From Sphingomonas sp. JC676 (GTDB lineage Bacteria > Pseudomonadota > Alphaproteobacteria > Sphingomonadales > Sphingomonadaceae): a DNA stretch of 64,000 nucleotides. Within the stretch, counting starts at the first letter, position 1. Every line of letters starts with the position of its first letter. The DNA is taken from NCBI RefSeq assembly GCF_014489075.1, contig NZ_JACTGR010000001.1, positions 248,001 through 312,000 on the forward strand. Reading direction: 5' to 3'. The notes under the pieces were generated by a model. The model made no database searches. It was not told where the DNA came from and worked only from the letters and a program-made list of their open reading frames with translations. This document shows positions 8,789 through 17,506 of the stretch, piece by piece. Made by a program: the position numbers and the translations under genes.

Positions 8789-9730
8789 TCACAGCCGCGG
8801 CGGCGCGGTACCGAATTGAATTCCGCCCGGAATCGAGCCGCCGCTGCGCGATCGGACGAGCGGCGTGCCGGCGGGTACCTGGATGTCGTGCGAATCGATG
8901 ATGAGTCGGACCCGCCCGTCATGGACGTCGAAGAGTGGCCATTGCCGGCTGCTGCGGACGACCAGGTGCTCGATATGGATCACAAGCGGCTCGGCGTCGG
9001 GTGCTTTCGGACCCATCAACGCGAAATGGACCGTATCGCCGATGCCGCCGGTCTTCTGGGGATCCACGCTGGTGAGTCGCGTAGCGCGGATGTTCGACCA
9101 AAGCCGGTAGTTGCGGGCGTTGCGCCCGCTGGTGCAGTCGTCGAGCAGCGTCTCGGTGGATTTGAGGTCGAAACCGCCGTCGCTGTTGTCCCAGGCGGCG
9201 CATTGGTGGAATGTGAGGCGTGCATTTCCCCGTTCGGCGGAGAAGCCGTCGCCGTTCCAATATTGTTTGGGCTCGCGCTGCCAGCGGAAGCCCCGCATCG
9301 TGCAGCGCTCCAGCCGAAAATCATGGGCCTCGTCCTTGAAGGCGATGCCGACAGGCAGGTCGTGTGGACCGGTCGTCAGCACGCCGCTTGCCGTCACGTC
9401 CTGGATCAACCCGTCATGGCTCGCATAACCGAATCGGCCGAAGCTGCGGCGGAGCTCAGTCGCCCGCGCGCCGCGCAGACGCAGGCCGACACAGCTTGCG
9501 GTCTGGCCTGGCGCGTCGGCCTTGTTCTCGATCACGCGATAGCCGCGCGTCACCTCGATGTCGTCGAGCTGGAGGCCGGCAATGTCGTTGCGAATGACGA
9601 AAAGCCCGTTGCCGACGTCGTGGGCGTGCACGCCGCGATAGGCAGCACCGGAACGGACGACATAGACCGGCTCGCCGTCGGCGGCGATGCGGGAAGCCGG
9701 AGGGAACAGGCGTGGAGCTAAACCGGACAC
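8789..9730 (-). CDS. Right-handed parallel beta-helix protein (copy A)
   Basis: A 313-residue protein with the alternating short hydrophobic and polar pattern of a right-handed parallel beta-helix. It shares an ordered set of motifs with the protein at 14570: DLPxGI, Y-x-NGDGF-x-x-ERG, NSDGG-DLKS and NARNYRLW. The two are clearly one family. Proteins of this fold in polysaccharide loci are usually lyases, C5-epimerases or hydrolases acting on the polymer. The acidic residues in NGDGF and NSDGGFDLK could be functional. No signal peptide is visible from the GTG start at 9730, so either the start or the location is uncertain. Function assignment is inference. Confidence 0.75.
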   Translation of the reverse strand: MSGLAPRLFPPASRIAADGEPVYVVRSGAAYRGVHAHDVGNGLFVIRNDIAGLQLDDIEVTRGYRVIENKADAPGQTASCVGLRLRGARATELRRSFGRFGYASHDGLIQDVTASGVLTTGPHDLPVGIAFKDEAHDFRLERCTMRGFRWQREPKQYWNGDGFSAERGNARLTFHQCAAWDNSDGGFDLKSTETLLDDCTSGRNARNYRLWSNIRATRLTSVDPQKTGGIGDTVHFALMGPKAPDAEPLVIHIEHLVVRSSRQWPLFDVHDGRVRLIIDSHDIQVPAGTPLVRSRSGGSIPGGIQFGTAPPRL

Positions 9731-9817
9731 CCGATCAGGCTAGGCGTCCCCCGGCGCGTCGCGCCAGCGCGCTGCGCCGGACCGTGAAACGCACGCGGCG
9801 AGCGCGTGAATCGCGGG

Positions 9818-11128
9818 CTAACGATAGATGCGGCGGGCGCGGCTGAAGCCGTGAAATCCCGCTTCGCCATGCGCGGTGGCGAGATTCAGTCCCGCGGCTG
9901 GCTGTGGAATGCCCGCCTGGGCGATTGCGAGCGAGCGGCCGTCGAGGGCGATTGCCGAGGAAATGGTCCGCGCAAGGATATGGCTGCGTTCAGCGCCGTC
10001 ACGGCCGAAATAATAGATGGCGAACGGCGGCTTGTGCCGGTGGATCGCGCTGATCGCCTCGTCGATATCGCCATAGCCGAGCAGCGGCAGAATCGGCCCG
10101 CAAATCTCCTCCCGCATGACGAGCATGTCTTCGGTGGCATGCCGTACGATGTGGAGCGGCATGCGCTGCACGCCGGTCTGACCGCGACGATCAGGAGGCT
10201 CTGCAACCAGTATCTCGGCTCCGCGCGCGCGCGCGTCTTCTATAAAGCGGTTGAAGCGGGCAAGCTTGGCATCCGACAGCGGCAGATCGATCTCGGTGTG
10301 GCCCGCCATGCGCGGACGGAGATGCATCGCCGCACGCCAGAGCCAGGACGCCATGGCTTCCTCCTGCTCGGCCGGCACAAGAAGGTAATCGGGAGTCAGG
10401 GATATGTGGCCCGACTTTACGAGCTTGCTTGCGATCACCTGCTCGGCAGCTTTCGCCAAATCGGCCGAACGGCCGATGATCACGGGCGATTTGCCGGAAG
10501 GCTGGATTGTCGCGCCGGAAAGCCCGGTATTCGGGGCTCCACCGTTGGCGAGATCGGCCTCGGCGGGGACGCCCGTTACGAACATATCGAATGGCAGTTT
10601 CGCAAAGGCTCCGGCATCCGCGGCCTGGCCATCGAGAATGTGGAGTTCGAGCGAACTGAAATAGCGCGGAGACAGCTCTGCAAACAATCGCGCCAGATGC
10701 GGCGTGGCCGAGTCGAACTGCACCATTATGCGATCGCCAGCGGTCAGCGCGTTGGCTAGCAGGCTCACCGTCTGGCGGAGCGCAAGAGTCGCGGGTGCCG
10801 CAAGCCCGACGACTCCAACCGGTTGATACTCGGTATAGTCGCCGCGACGTGCCAGCCTGCCCCAGAGCCCGTGCCCATATTCCGGGCGCATCCAGATCGC
10901 AGCGTTTCGAAGTGAATTGCGCAGATCCGCAAGCGCGGGGGTGATCTCCATCCGCATCGCCGCCGCTTGGTCTTGATGCGCGTGGTCCCGGCAGAGCGCC
11001 GCACACAGAGCGCCGCTATTCTCCTCGATCATCGCCACGGCGCGGCGAAGCCGATCCTGGCGAATCGCCAGCGGCACAGGCAGTTCAGAAAAATGAGCCG
11101 CGCGTTGCTGCTCGAGTATCTCAAGCAT
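9818..11128 (-). CDS. Aldehyde dehydrogenase-fold protein lacking catalytic residues
   Basis: A 436-residue protein that aligns along its length with the coniferyl-aldehyde-dehydrogenase branch of the ALDH superfamily: N-terminal RQDRLRR, central GKSPVII, TPDYLLVP, REEICGPILPLL and the C-terminal FSRARR. The catalytic positions are replaced. The usual LELGGKSP is IQPSGKSP, losing the general-base Glu. The usual NAGQTC-x-x-PDY is KSGHISLTPDY, losing the nucleophile Cys. The oxyanion/cofactor segment PWN and the Lys of KPSE are also absent. It is probably a pseudoenzyme with a binding or structural role in the exopolysaccharide locus. GGGAG lies six bases before the ATG at 11128. It is divergent from ugd. 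Confidence 0.85.
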   Translation of the reverse strand: MLEILEQQRAAHFSELPVPLAIRQDRLRRAVAMIEENSGALCAALCRDHAHQDQAAAMRMEITPALADLRNSLRNAAIWMRPEYGHGLWGRLARRGDYTEYQPVGVVGLAAPATLALRQTVSLLANALTAGDRIMVQFDSATPHLARLFAELSPRYFSSLELHILDGQAADAGAFAKLPFDMFVTGVPAEADLANGGAPNTGLSGATIQPSGKSPVIIGRSADLAKAAEQVIASKLVKSGHISLTPDYLLVPAEQEEAMASWLWRAAMHLRPRMAGHTEIDLPLSDAKLARFNRFIEDARARGAEILVAEPPDRRGQTGVQRMPLHIVRHATEDMLVMREEICGPILPLLGYGDIDEAISAIHRHKPPFAIYYFGRDGAERSHILARTISSAIALDGRSLAIAQAGIPQPAAGLNLATAHGEAGFHGFSRARRIYR

Positions 11129-11445
11129 CCAGATCTCCCGGGTACGGCTATCTATCGAAACGGCGATGCGTGGCAACCTTGCGATGAGCCGTTTTTGGGA
11201 CACTTGCGAGCGCGATATCGGCCCGTCGGAGACCCGAAAATTGCCGGATCATATGCATAATCCATGAAGCGTGAATTTGTTCGCGAATGCGGCACGCAAG
11301 CGGCGAACAATGCTTAAAATTTCATTTCGCCGTCGATTTCCCTCACCTCGAAGCTCCCGCGTTGACGCTTGGGCGATGGCGATAGAGTGTTCGCATGCGC
11401 AACACGAAAATCGGCGGCCGCGTGCCGCAAAAGGGAGTATTTCGT
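11129..11445. other. Divergent intergenic region between the ALDH-like gene and ugd
   Basis: A 317-base non-coding stretch that must hold promoters for both divergent genes. It is richer in A+T than its surroundings between about 11250 and 11345 and contains an eight-base inverted repeat described separately. No convincing consensus promoter could be fixed by eye. AAGGGAG before the ugd ATG is a good ribosome-binding site. Confidence 0.6.
11277..11310. promoter_or_regulatory. Inverted repeat TTGTTCGC-n18-GCGAACAA
   Basis: A perfect eight-base inverted repeat (11277-11284 and 11303-11310) separated by 18 bases in the divergent promoter region. The spacing suits a dimeric regulator contacting two major grooves. 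It is about 135 bases upstream of the ugd ATG. No binding protein is known. Confidence 0.35.
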
Positions 11446-12798
11446 ATGCGGATCGTGATGATCGGATCGGGCTATGTTGGCCTGGTCTCCGGTGCTTGTT
11501 TCGCGGATTTCGGGCATGATGTGATTTGCGTCGACAAGGACGCGGAGAAGATCGCCAAGCTGAAGGCGGGGGGCATCCCCATCTATGAGCCGGGGCTTGA
11601 CGAGTTGGTTGCGAAGAACGCCGCCGCGGGGCGGCTTTCCTTCACGACCGATCTAGCCGGACCGGTTTCCAAGGCGGATGTGGTGTTCATCGGCGTCGGC
11701 ACCCCCAGCCGTCGCGGCGATGGCCATGCCGACCTTTCTTATGTGTATGGCGCGGCCCGCGAGATCGCGGCTGCGCTCGATGGCTTTACCGTGATCGTCA
11801 CCAAGTCGACGGTGCCGGTCGGTACGGGCGACGAGGTTGAGCGGATCATCCGCGAAACCAATCCCGCCGCCGAGTTCGCGGTTGCGTCGAATCCCGAATT
11901 CCTGCGCGAGGGCGCCGCGATCGAGGACTTCAAGCACCCCGATCGCATCGTGATCGGCATCGAGGACGAGCGCGCACGCGCGCCGATGGAGGAGGTGTAT
12001 CGCCCGCTCTATCTGAACAAGGCTCCGTTGCTCTTCACGCGTCGACGCACCAGCGAGCTGACCAAATATGCCGCGAACGCCTTCCTCGCGATGAAGATCA
12101 CCTTCATCAACGAGATCGCGGACCTGTGCGAAAAGGTGGGCGCGGACGTGCAGGAGGTGTCGCGCGGCATCGGCCTCGACAATCGCATCGGCTCCAAGTT
12201 CCTCCATGCCGGCCCCGGCTATGGCGGCTCGTGCTTCCCCAAGGATACGCTGGCGCTGATGAAGACCGCGCAGGACCATGACTCGCCGATCCGGCTGATC
12301 GAAGCGACCGTTGCCGTGAACGACCAACGCAAGCGCGCGATGGGCCGCAAGGTCCTCGCTGCGATGGGCGGATCTGTGCGCGGCAAGACAGTCGCCGTGC
12401 TGGGTCTGACCTTCAAGCCCAACACCGACGACATGCGCGATGCGCCGTCGATCGCGATCATCCAGGCGCTGCAGGACGCCGGCGCCAAGATCCGCGCCTA
12501 TGATCCCGAGGGCATGGAGGCGGCGCGCCCGCTGCTGAAGGACGTGCACTATGCCGGTTCGGCCTATGACGCCGCCGAGGGCGCGCATGCCGCGGTCATC
12601 GTGACCGAGTGGGATGCGTTCCGCGCCCTCGATCTGCCGCGGCTGAGGGGCGTGATGGCGCAGCCCGTGCTGGTCGATCTACGCAACGTCTATCCACCGA
12701 AGAAAGTGGAGGCGGAGGGCTTCCGCTATGTGAGCGTCGGCCGGCCGAGCGATGCCGACCTCACAGGAGATGTTTCCACGTCGAGGCGAGCGGCGTGA
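11446..12798 (+). CDS. ugd: UDP-glucose 6-dehydrogenase
   Basis: A 450-residue enzyme oxidising UDP-glucose to UDP-glucuronate in two NAD+-dependent steps. The N-terminal Rossmann motif is GSGYVGLVSGACFADFGHDV, starting around residue 7. The catalytic Cys lies in GYGGSCFPKDT (around residue 263), and the C-terminal UDP-binding Rossmann half contains GLTFKPNTDDMRDAPS. The length is typical for bacterial Ugd. Together with galU it predicts glucuronic acid in the polymer. A good AAGGGAG site lies about nine bases before the ATG. Confidence 0.97.
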   Translation: MRIVMIGSGYVGLVSGACFADFGHDVICVDKDAEKIAKLKAGGIPIYEPGLDELVAKNAAAGRLSFTTDLAGPVSKADVVFIGVGTPSRRGDGHADLSYVYGAAREIAAALDGFTVIVTKSTVPVGTGDEVERIIRETNPAAEFAVASNPEFLREGAAIEDFKHPDRIVIGIEDERARAPMEEVYRPLYLNKAPLLFTRRRTSELTKYAANAFLAMKITFINEIADLCEKVGADVQEVSRGIGLDNRIGSKFLHAGPGYGGSCFPKDTLALMKTAQDHDSPIRLIEATVAVNDQRKRAMGRKVLAAMGGSVRGKTVAVLGLTFKPNTDDMRDAPSIAIIQALQDAGAKIRAYDPEGMEAARPLLKDVHYAGSAYDAAEGAHAAVIVTEWDAFRALDLPRLRGVMAQPVLVDLRNVYPPKKVEAEGFRYVSVGRPSDADLTGDVSTSRRAA

Positions 12799-12943
12799 AC
12801 GCGATAGGTCCCATTCTCCTGGCGGGCGCCGGGGCCTTTCACGACGGATACCTGAATGCATTCGAGAAACGCGGGAGAGAGCCTGGGGCAGCGATAGCCT
12901 GAAAAATCGGGGAACGGTCCTGTCGGGGGGACTGGAGTCAAAA

Positions 12944-14128
12944 ATGCTGCAACGGACGAGTGGGCTTATGAGTAATCCGGGCGAACCGACCACCATTTGC
13001 GTGACGGGTTTACGCGGTTTCCCTAACGTGATGGGTGGCATCGAAAGCCATTGCGAGGAACTGTTGCCACGGATCAAGGCGATCTGGCCCGAGCACCGCT
13101 CGGTCGTGCTGGGCAGGGCGCCTTATCTGCCCGAACGCGAAAGCGAATATAAGGGCGTCGAGATCGTCGGCGTGCCGTGCCCGCGCTCGAAGCATCTGGA
13201 GGCAATCGTCTCGACCTTCATGGCGGTGCTTGCCGCCTGGTGGCGTGGCGCGGCGGTGATCCATATCCATGCGATCGGGCCGGGATTGATGGCGCCACTG
13301 GCCTATCTGCTCGGAATGCAGGTCGTGGTGACTCACCATGGCACCGACTATAACCGGGCCAAATGGGGCCGCGTCGCGCGCGCCGCGCTGCGCGCCGGCG
13401 AATGGCTCGCGCTCACCTTCGCCCACCGCATCATCGCAGTATCGCCCTCGCTCGCGGCGCAACTGCGCGAGAACTTTCCCAAGCGCGCCAAAGACATCAG
13501 CTATATTCCCAATGGCGCCCCCTTGCTTCCCGACGGGGCCGATCCCGAGCTGGTGCTCGAACGCCTGGGGATTTCAGAACCCTTCCTGCTCGCGGTGGGC
13601 AGGCTCGTGCCTGAAAAGGGGCTTCACGATCTGATCGCCGCGTTCGAGCGCAGCGATTATGAGGCGCAACTCGTCATTGTCGGCGGCGCCGACCATCAGA
13701 GCGAATATGCGCGCGAGCTGATGGCACGCGCGGGCGATCGGGTGATCTTCGCGGGGGTCCAGTCGCGTGCAACGCTCAAATGTCTGTACGAGCGGTGCGA
13801 ACTGTTCGTGATGCCGTCGCATCATGAAGGATTGCCGATCGCGGCGCTCGAGGCGGGGAGTTGCGGTGCGCGGATGCTGCTCAGCGATATCGCGGCGAAT
13901 CGCGACATCGGCCTCGACCCGCACAATTATTTTCCCGTCGGAGATGTGGACGCGCTCGCGCGCCGTCTCGACGAGGATTACGAGGATCTGGCGGTCAATG
14001 CCGAGCTTATGCGCAGCCGCTTCTCCTGGGATCAGGCGGCTTGCGACACGATCAAGGTCTATCAGGCCGCGCTGAACATGCGTGCGCCCTCGGCCGCGAC
14101 CTCGCAGCCTGCCGAAGCCCTCGACTAG
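12944..14128 (+). CDS. GT4-family glycosyltransferase
   Basis: A 394-residue GT-B glycosyltransferase. The N-terminal domain begins with ICVTGLRGFPNVMGGIESH, in which the Gly-rich loop contacts donor or acceptor, followed by HIHAIGPGL and THHGTDY. The C-terminal domain has VGRLVPEKGLHDLI and the donor-binding motif PSHHEGLPIAALEAGSCG with the E-x7-E spacing of GT4 enzymes. It should transfer a sugar from a nucleotide donor to the lipid-linked repeat unit at the cytoplasmic face. The specific sugar cannot be read from sequence. ATG 12944 follows GGAG; ATG 12968 is a plausible shorter start. Confidence 0.9.
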   Translation: MLQRTSGLMSNPGEPTTICVTGLRGFPNVMGGIESHCEELLPRIKAIWPEHRSVVLGRAPYLPERESEYKGVEIVGVPCPRSKHLEAIVSTFMAVLAAWWRGAAVIHIHAIGPGLMAPLAYLLGMQVVVTHHGTDYNRAKWGRVARAALRAGEWLALTFAHRIIAVSPSLAAQLRENFPKRAKDISYIPNGAPLLPDGADPELVLERLGISEPFLLAVGRLVPEKGLHDLIAAFERSDYEAQLVIVGGADHQSEYARELMARAGDRVIFAGVQSRATLKCLYERCELFVMPSHHEGLPIAALEAGSCGARMLLSDIAANRDIGLDPHNYFPVGDVDALARRLDEDYEDLAVNAELMRSRFSWDQAACDTIKVYQAALNMRAPSAATSQPAEALD

Positions 14129-14409
14129 GCGGATTGCGCCCCGATCCACTCGGCAAGAGCGGGGCGGTCCGCCGCGGCGACGCGGCCTTCGAGCCGAAAG
14201 CGGCTGTCCGTCCGGATCAGGCGGGCAATGCGGGGTCGCCAGGCGCCATCGCGCCAGTCCCAGCTGCGGACCCGCCAGCGATCGAGCCCGTCGGGCGTGA
14301 CGGCGAAAGAAGGGCGGTCGCCACCGGCGTCGGCGGCAGCAGCTGCTGTCGGTGAGAGGCCAAGCGCCACGGATCCGAGCGCGTTGCCGACAAAAGCCCG
14401 ACGATCCAT
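14125..14409 (-). CDS. Small secreted hypothetical protein with Tat-like signal
   Basis: A 94-residue protein beginning MDRRAFVGNALGSVALGL and then an Ala-rich AAAAA-D cleavage region, a twin-arginine-like signal peptide. The mature part is about 65 residues, rich in Trp, Arg and Asp (RWRVRSWDWRDGAWRP), with no recognised domain. GGGAG lies seven bases before the ATG. It is convergent with the upstream glycosyltransferase, sharing the four bases CTAG across the two stops. Its role in the locus is unknown. Confidence 0.65.
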   Translation of the reverse strand: MDRRAFVGNALGSVALGLSPTAAAAADAGGDRPSFAVTPDGLDRWRVRSWDWRDGAWRPRIARLIRTDSRFRLEGRVAAADRPALAEWIGAQSA

Positions 14410-14569
14410 CGATTATCTCCCAATTGATCGGCCCGCGGTGTTCAATCGCCGATTGTCATCTAAGTTGTTTCACTTATGTATCAGTAACTACTTGGAAATA
14501 TCGTATTCCCTAAGAGAGTCGCGTGCGCTGGTGAGGTGGCACCGTGCATCTGTATGGGGGCGTTTCACT

Positions 14570-16072
14570 ATGGGTAGCTACTTCATCTCTCCGACAGGAG
14601 CAGGCGACAAAAGCGGCAAGGACATCAACAATGCAGCGCCGATCGGTTCGCTGAACACGCTGATCGGAAAGGCCGGCGCCGGCGGGCAAGTGCTGATGCT
14701 CGCCGATAGGGGCGACTATAACGTCTCGGGCATTCTCGGAATCACCCGCGGCGGCGCGGCGGGGGCTCCGGTAACGATCCGCGGGGTCGATTCATTCGGC
14801 AATGCCATGGACGCGCACATCGTCGGCACGCGCCCCGCCGACTGGAAGGCGGGCGACGCGGCGGGCAACGAACTGTTCAAGCTCGGCACGGGCGCCGATC
14901 ACCTGGCGTTCGAGAATCTGCAGATCGACAACGTCCAGGCGGCGTTTCGCGCCACCGCGGATATCAGCGATCTCACGATCGCGCATGTCGACGCGAACAA
15001 TGTCCGGCGCTTCTTCGAGGATCTCGCCAGCGCCACGGGTGCGACCGCCACAGTAAAGGGTCTGCGGATCAGCGACGTCGCGGTCCAGGGCTTCTCCCGC
15101 GATGCGATCCGGCTGCAATATGACACAAGCAACGTGGTGATCGAGGATCTCCACGCCGATATGGGTGGGCAGGTGGGCGACGATCTTCCGATCGGCGTGC
15201 ATCTCGACGGCACGGTACACGACGTCACCATCCAGCGCGCGACGGTGGAGAATGTGCAGAGCGTCTCGGGCGGCTATCTCAACGGCGACGGATTCGCGAC
15301 CGAGCGCGGCGTATACAACGTCTCCTTCATCGACACGGTCGCCCGCGGCAACAGCGATGGCGGCTATGACCTGAAGTCGGAGAACACCACGCTGCTGCGG
15401 ACGCTCAGCGAAGAGAATGCACGCAATTACCGCCTATGGGGCTCGTCGACGCTTATCGACGCGGTTGGGCGCAACCCGGTCTATCGAGGGGGCTCGTCCG
15501 AGCAGAACCAGCTCTGGCTCGACAGCGCGGCCAATGTCACCGTTATCGACAGCGTCTTCGAGGACGCGGGCACGCGGACCAAGGTGATTTCGTCGGAGGG
15601 CAGGCTGGTGCTGGACGGCGTCAAGATCACCCATGCCGAACAGGCGCTGCTTTATACATCGAGTTCGCTGCCCGGCCTTTCCGGTCTCGACACGTTGAGC
15701 GAGACGATCGTGGTCGGCCAAGGGGCCTCCTCGTCGGGCGCGGAAACCTATGTGCCCGTGACCACGGCCGCCGGTTCGGTGGCTCTCATGCTTGCGGGAA
15801 ACCGGGGCAGCGATAGCAGCCTGGTGGGTAACGCCATTCGATCTGGCAATGGTGGAGCGGCCTTGCCCTTGTTCGAACCCCAGTCGGCTTTCGGCCCGAT
15901 CACCAGTACATTCGGTCCGGACGCGACATCCTATCTTGGCGCTTTATGTGCGGCCTATGGTCAATTGTCTCTCAATCGCGTCGAGGATGGCATCAAGATG
16001 CCAATGGACGCCGGCGCCTTTTACGTCCGGAATGTTCAAGCGTTCGCGAACTATGATTGGGCGTTCGGCTGA
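14570..16072 (+). CDS. Right-handed parallel beta-helix protein (copy B)
   Basis: A 500-residue beta-helix protein beginning MGSYFISPTGAGDKSG, a start often seen in parallel beta-helix polysaccharide-active proteins, and carrying many helix-rung repeats through about residue 340. The conserved block DLPIGV, YLNGDGF, ERG, NSDGGYDLKS and NARNYRLWG matches the copy at 8789. There is no N-terminal signal peptide, although the fold is usually extracytoplasmic; export by a non-Sec route or a wrong start is possible. A role as lyase or epimerase on a uronic-acid-containing polymer is inference. An A+T-rich leader (14440-14520) separates it from the divergent Tat-signal gene. Confidence 0.8.
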   Translation: MGSYFISPTGAGDKSGKDINNAAPIGSLNTLIGKAGAGGQVLMLADRGDYNVSGILGITRGGAAGAPVTIRGVDSFGNAMDAHIVGTRPADWKAGDAAGNELFKLGTGADHLAFENLQIDNVQAAFRATADISDLTIAHVDANNVRRFFEDLASATGATATVKGLRISDVAVQGFSRDAIRLQYDTSNVVIEDLHADMGGQVGDDLPIGVHLDGTVHDVTIQRATVENVQSVSGGYLNGDGFATERGVYNVSFIDTVARGNSDGGYDLKSENTTLLRTLSEENARNYRLWGSSTLIDAVGRNPVYRGGSSEQNQLWLDSAANVTVIDSVFEDAGTRTKVISSEGRLVLDGVKITHAEQALLYTSSSLPGLSGLDTLSETIVVGQGASSSGAETYVPVTTAAGSVALMLAGNRGSDSSLVGNAIRSGNGGAALPLFEPQSAFGPITSTFGPDATSYLGALCAAYGQLSLNRVEDGIKMPMDAGAFYVRNVQAFANYDWAFG

Positions 16073-16098
16073 GCGACCAGCCGCCGTGGTAGCGCCCA

Positions 16099-17250
16099 TC
16101 AGGGCGCGGCCAGTTCCTCGGCGACGACCTGCCGCGCGCGCTGCCGATTGTGGGTGGCGCGCCTGAGTAGTGCCTTGCCCAGTGCCTGGCCGGGCAGTTC
16201 GACCAGCTTGTACGTCACGAACGCGAGGCCATAGGTGAGTGGCAGGGTGATTCCGGCGACCAGCACGAAGCGCGCGGGAGCCCCGATGCCGCGCCCGAAT
16301 TCCCCGATCGCCCAGGCCGCGACCGGCTGCAGGATCAGCAGGTGGATGAGGTAGGTACCGTAGGAAAGCTCTCCCAGCCAATGGAAGGGCGCGCTGCCCA
16401 GCAATCGGGAGACCGCGCCGACGGGACCCGCGGCACGCAGATGGACAAGGCCGAAGAACGCGACGACGATCAGTTCGCGCACCGCGAGGTGCAGCATGTC
16501 CCGCGCGCCGCCGATGGGGAGAAGCGCGAGCAGCATTGCCACGACGAGATGCAGCAGCAGCCGCGCGCGCCGTCCCTCATGGTCGGCGGCGATCAGCATG
16601 CCGCAGAGGAACAGATGAAGCTTCAACGGCAGGAAGGCGGGCATAGGATAGGCGAGCCCGGCGCGATTCGCCGCTATTGCGATCAGCGCCCCGCACGCGC
16701 CGATGGCGAGCGCACCCCAGCCCCAGCCGATCCGGCGGCAGAGCAGGACGAGGAAGGGGAAGGTCGCATAGAATTGCATCTCGAGCCCCAGGCTCCAATC
16801 GGGCAGGGCGGTGCGATAGGCATAGCTGGGCAGAAGTCCGAAGACGAAGCTGAGATGTGCCGCGATATTGGCGGGACCATGATCGAGATAGCGTTCGGGC
16901 GGCTGTAGCGATTGCCCCAGAAAGGTATCGATCGCGACGCGATCGGCGTAGATCGCCGGCCCGGCGATGAGCGCCGCGGCGAGCAGCACATAGAATAAGG
17001 GCGCGATTCGGAAGAAGCGGCGCACCCAGAAGGCGCCCCAGATCGAGGGCCGCTGCCAATCCTCGAACTCGGTGCGCAGCCGGTATTGAAATACCATCAG
17101 GAAGCCCGAGAGCAGGATGAACAGGTCCACCCCGAGATCGGGCTGGCTCACCAGAGGCAGGCGAAATCCCGTCAGGATCATCGCATGGCCGAGCAGCACC
17201 CAGAGCGCCGCTAGGCCGCGTAGTCCGTCCAGGCATTCGACTCGCTTCAT
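16099..17250 (-). CDS. Acyltransferase 3 (OafA/YrhL-type) membrane protein
   Basis: A 383-residue integral membrane acyltransferase with about ten hydrophobic segments. The N terminus has the family pattern: R-x-x-x-LDGLRGLAALWVLLGH with the conserved His, then DLFILLSGFLM and FWVRRFFRIAPLF with the R-R-x-x-R-I-x-P motif. Such proteins transfer acetyl or other acyl groups to sugars of surface polysaccharides. It probably decorates the exopolysaccharide. No clear ribosome-binding site precedes ATG 17250. Confidence 0.9.
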   Translation of the reverse strand: MKRVECLDGLRGLAALWVLLGHAMILTGFRLPLVSQPDLGVDLFILLSGFLMVFQYRLRTEFEDWQRPSIWGAFWVRRFFRIAPLFYVLLAAALIAGPAIYADRVAIDTFLGQSLQPPERYLDHGPANIAAHLSFVFGLLPSYAYRTALPDWSLGLEMQFYATFPFLVLLCRRIGWGWGALAIGACGALIAIAANRAGLAYPMPAFLPLKLHLFLCGMLIAADHEGRRARLLLHLVVAMLLALLPIGGARDMLHLAVRELIVVAFFGLVHLRAAGPVGAVSRLLGSAPFHWLGELSYGTYLIHLLILQPVAAWAIGEFGRGIGAPARFVLVAGITLPLTYGLAFVTYKLVELPGQALGKALLRRATHNRQRARQVVAEELAAP

Positions 17251-17506
17251 GGGAGGCCCTTTTTTGCCTTGGTGACGACGGAGCTGTATCTGCACCGCAG
17301 CAATTCGCTAAGCGCGCGCGCCCGCCTAAGCGGTCAATCGTGCCCTTCGCGCGGCGTGGAACCTGGCGCTATCCCGTGATCCCGCCACCATACGATGAAC
17401 TGCCCTTCCCGGGCGGCGGGGCGGGCTCGATGTGGTGCGTCGCAGCAATAACCCGTGGTAGTCAGGAGTCAGGGAGCAGTTCCGATAGTGGCGTAAGCGA
17501 GGGACG

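Noticed and set aside
12799..12943. Possible small gene between ugd and the following glycosyltransferase
   Set aside because: The gap of 145 bases has no frame with a plausible ribosome-binding site that is not a continuation of a neighbour.
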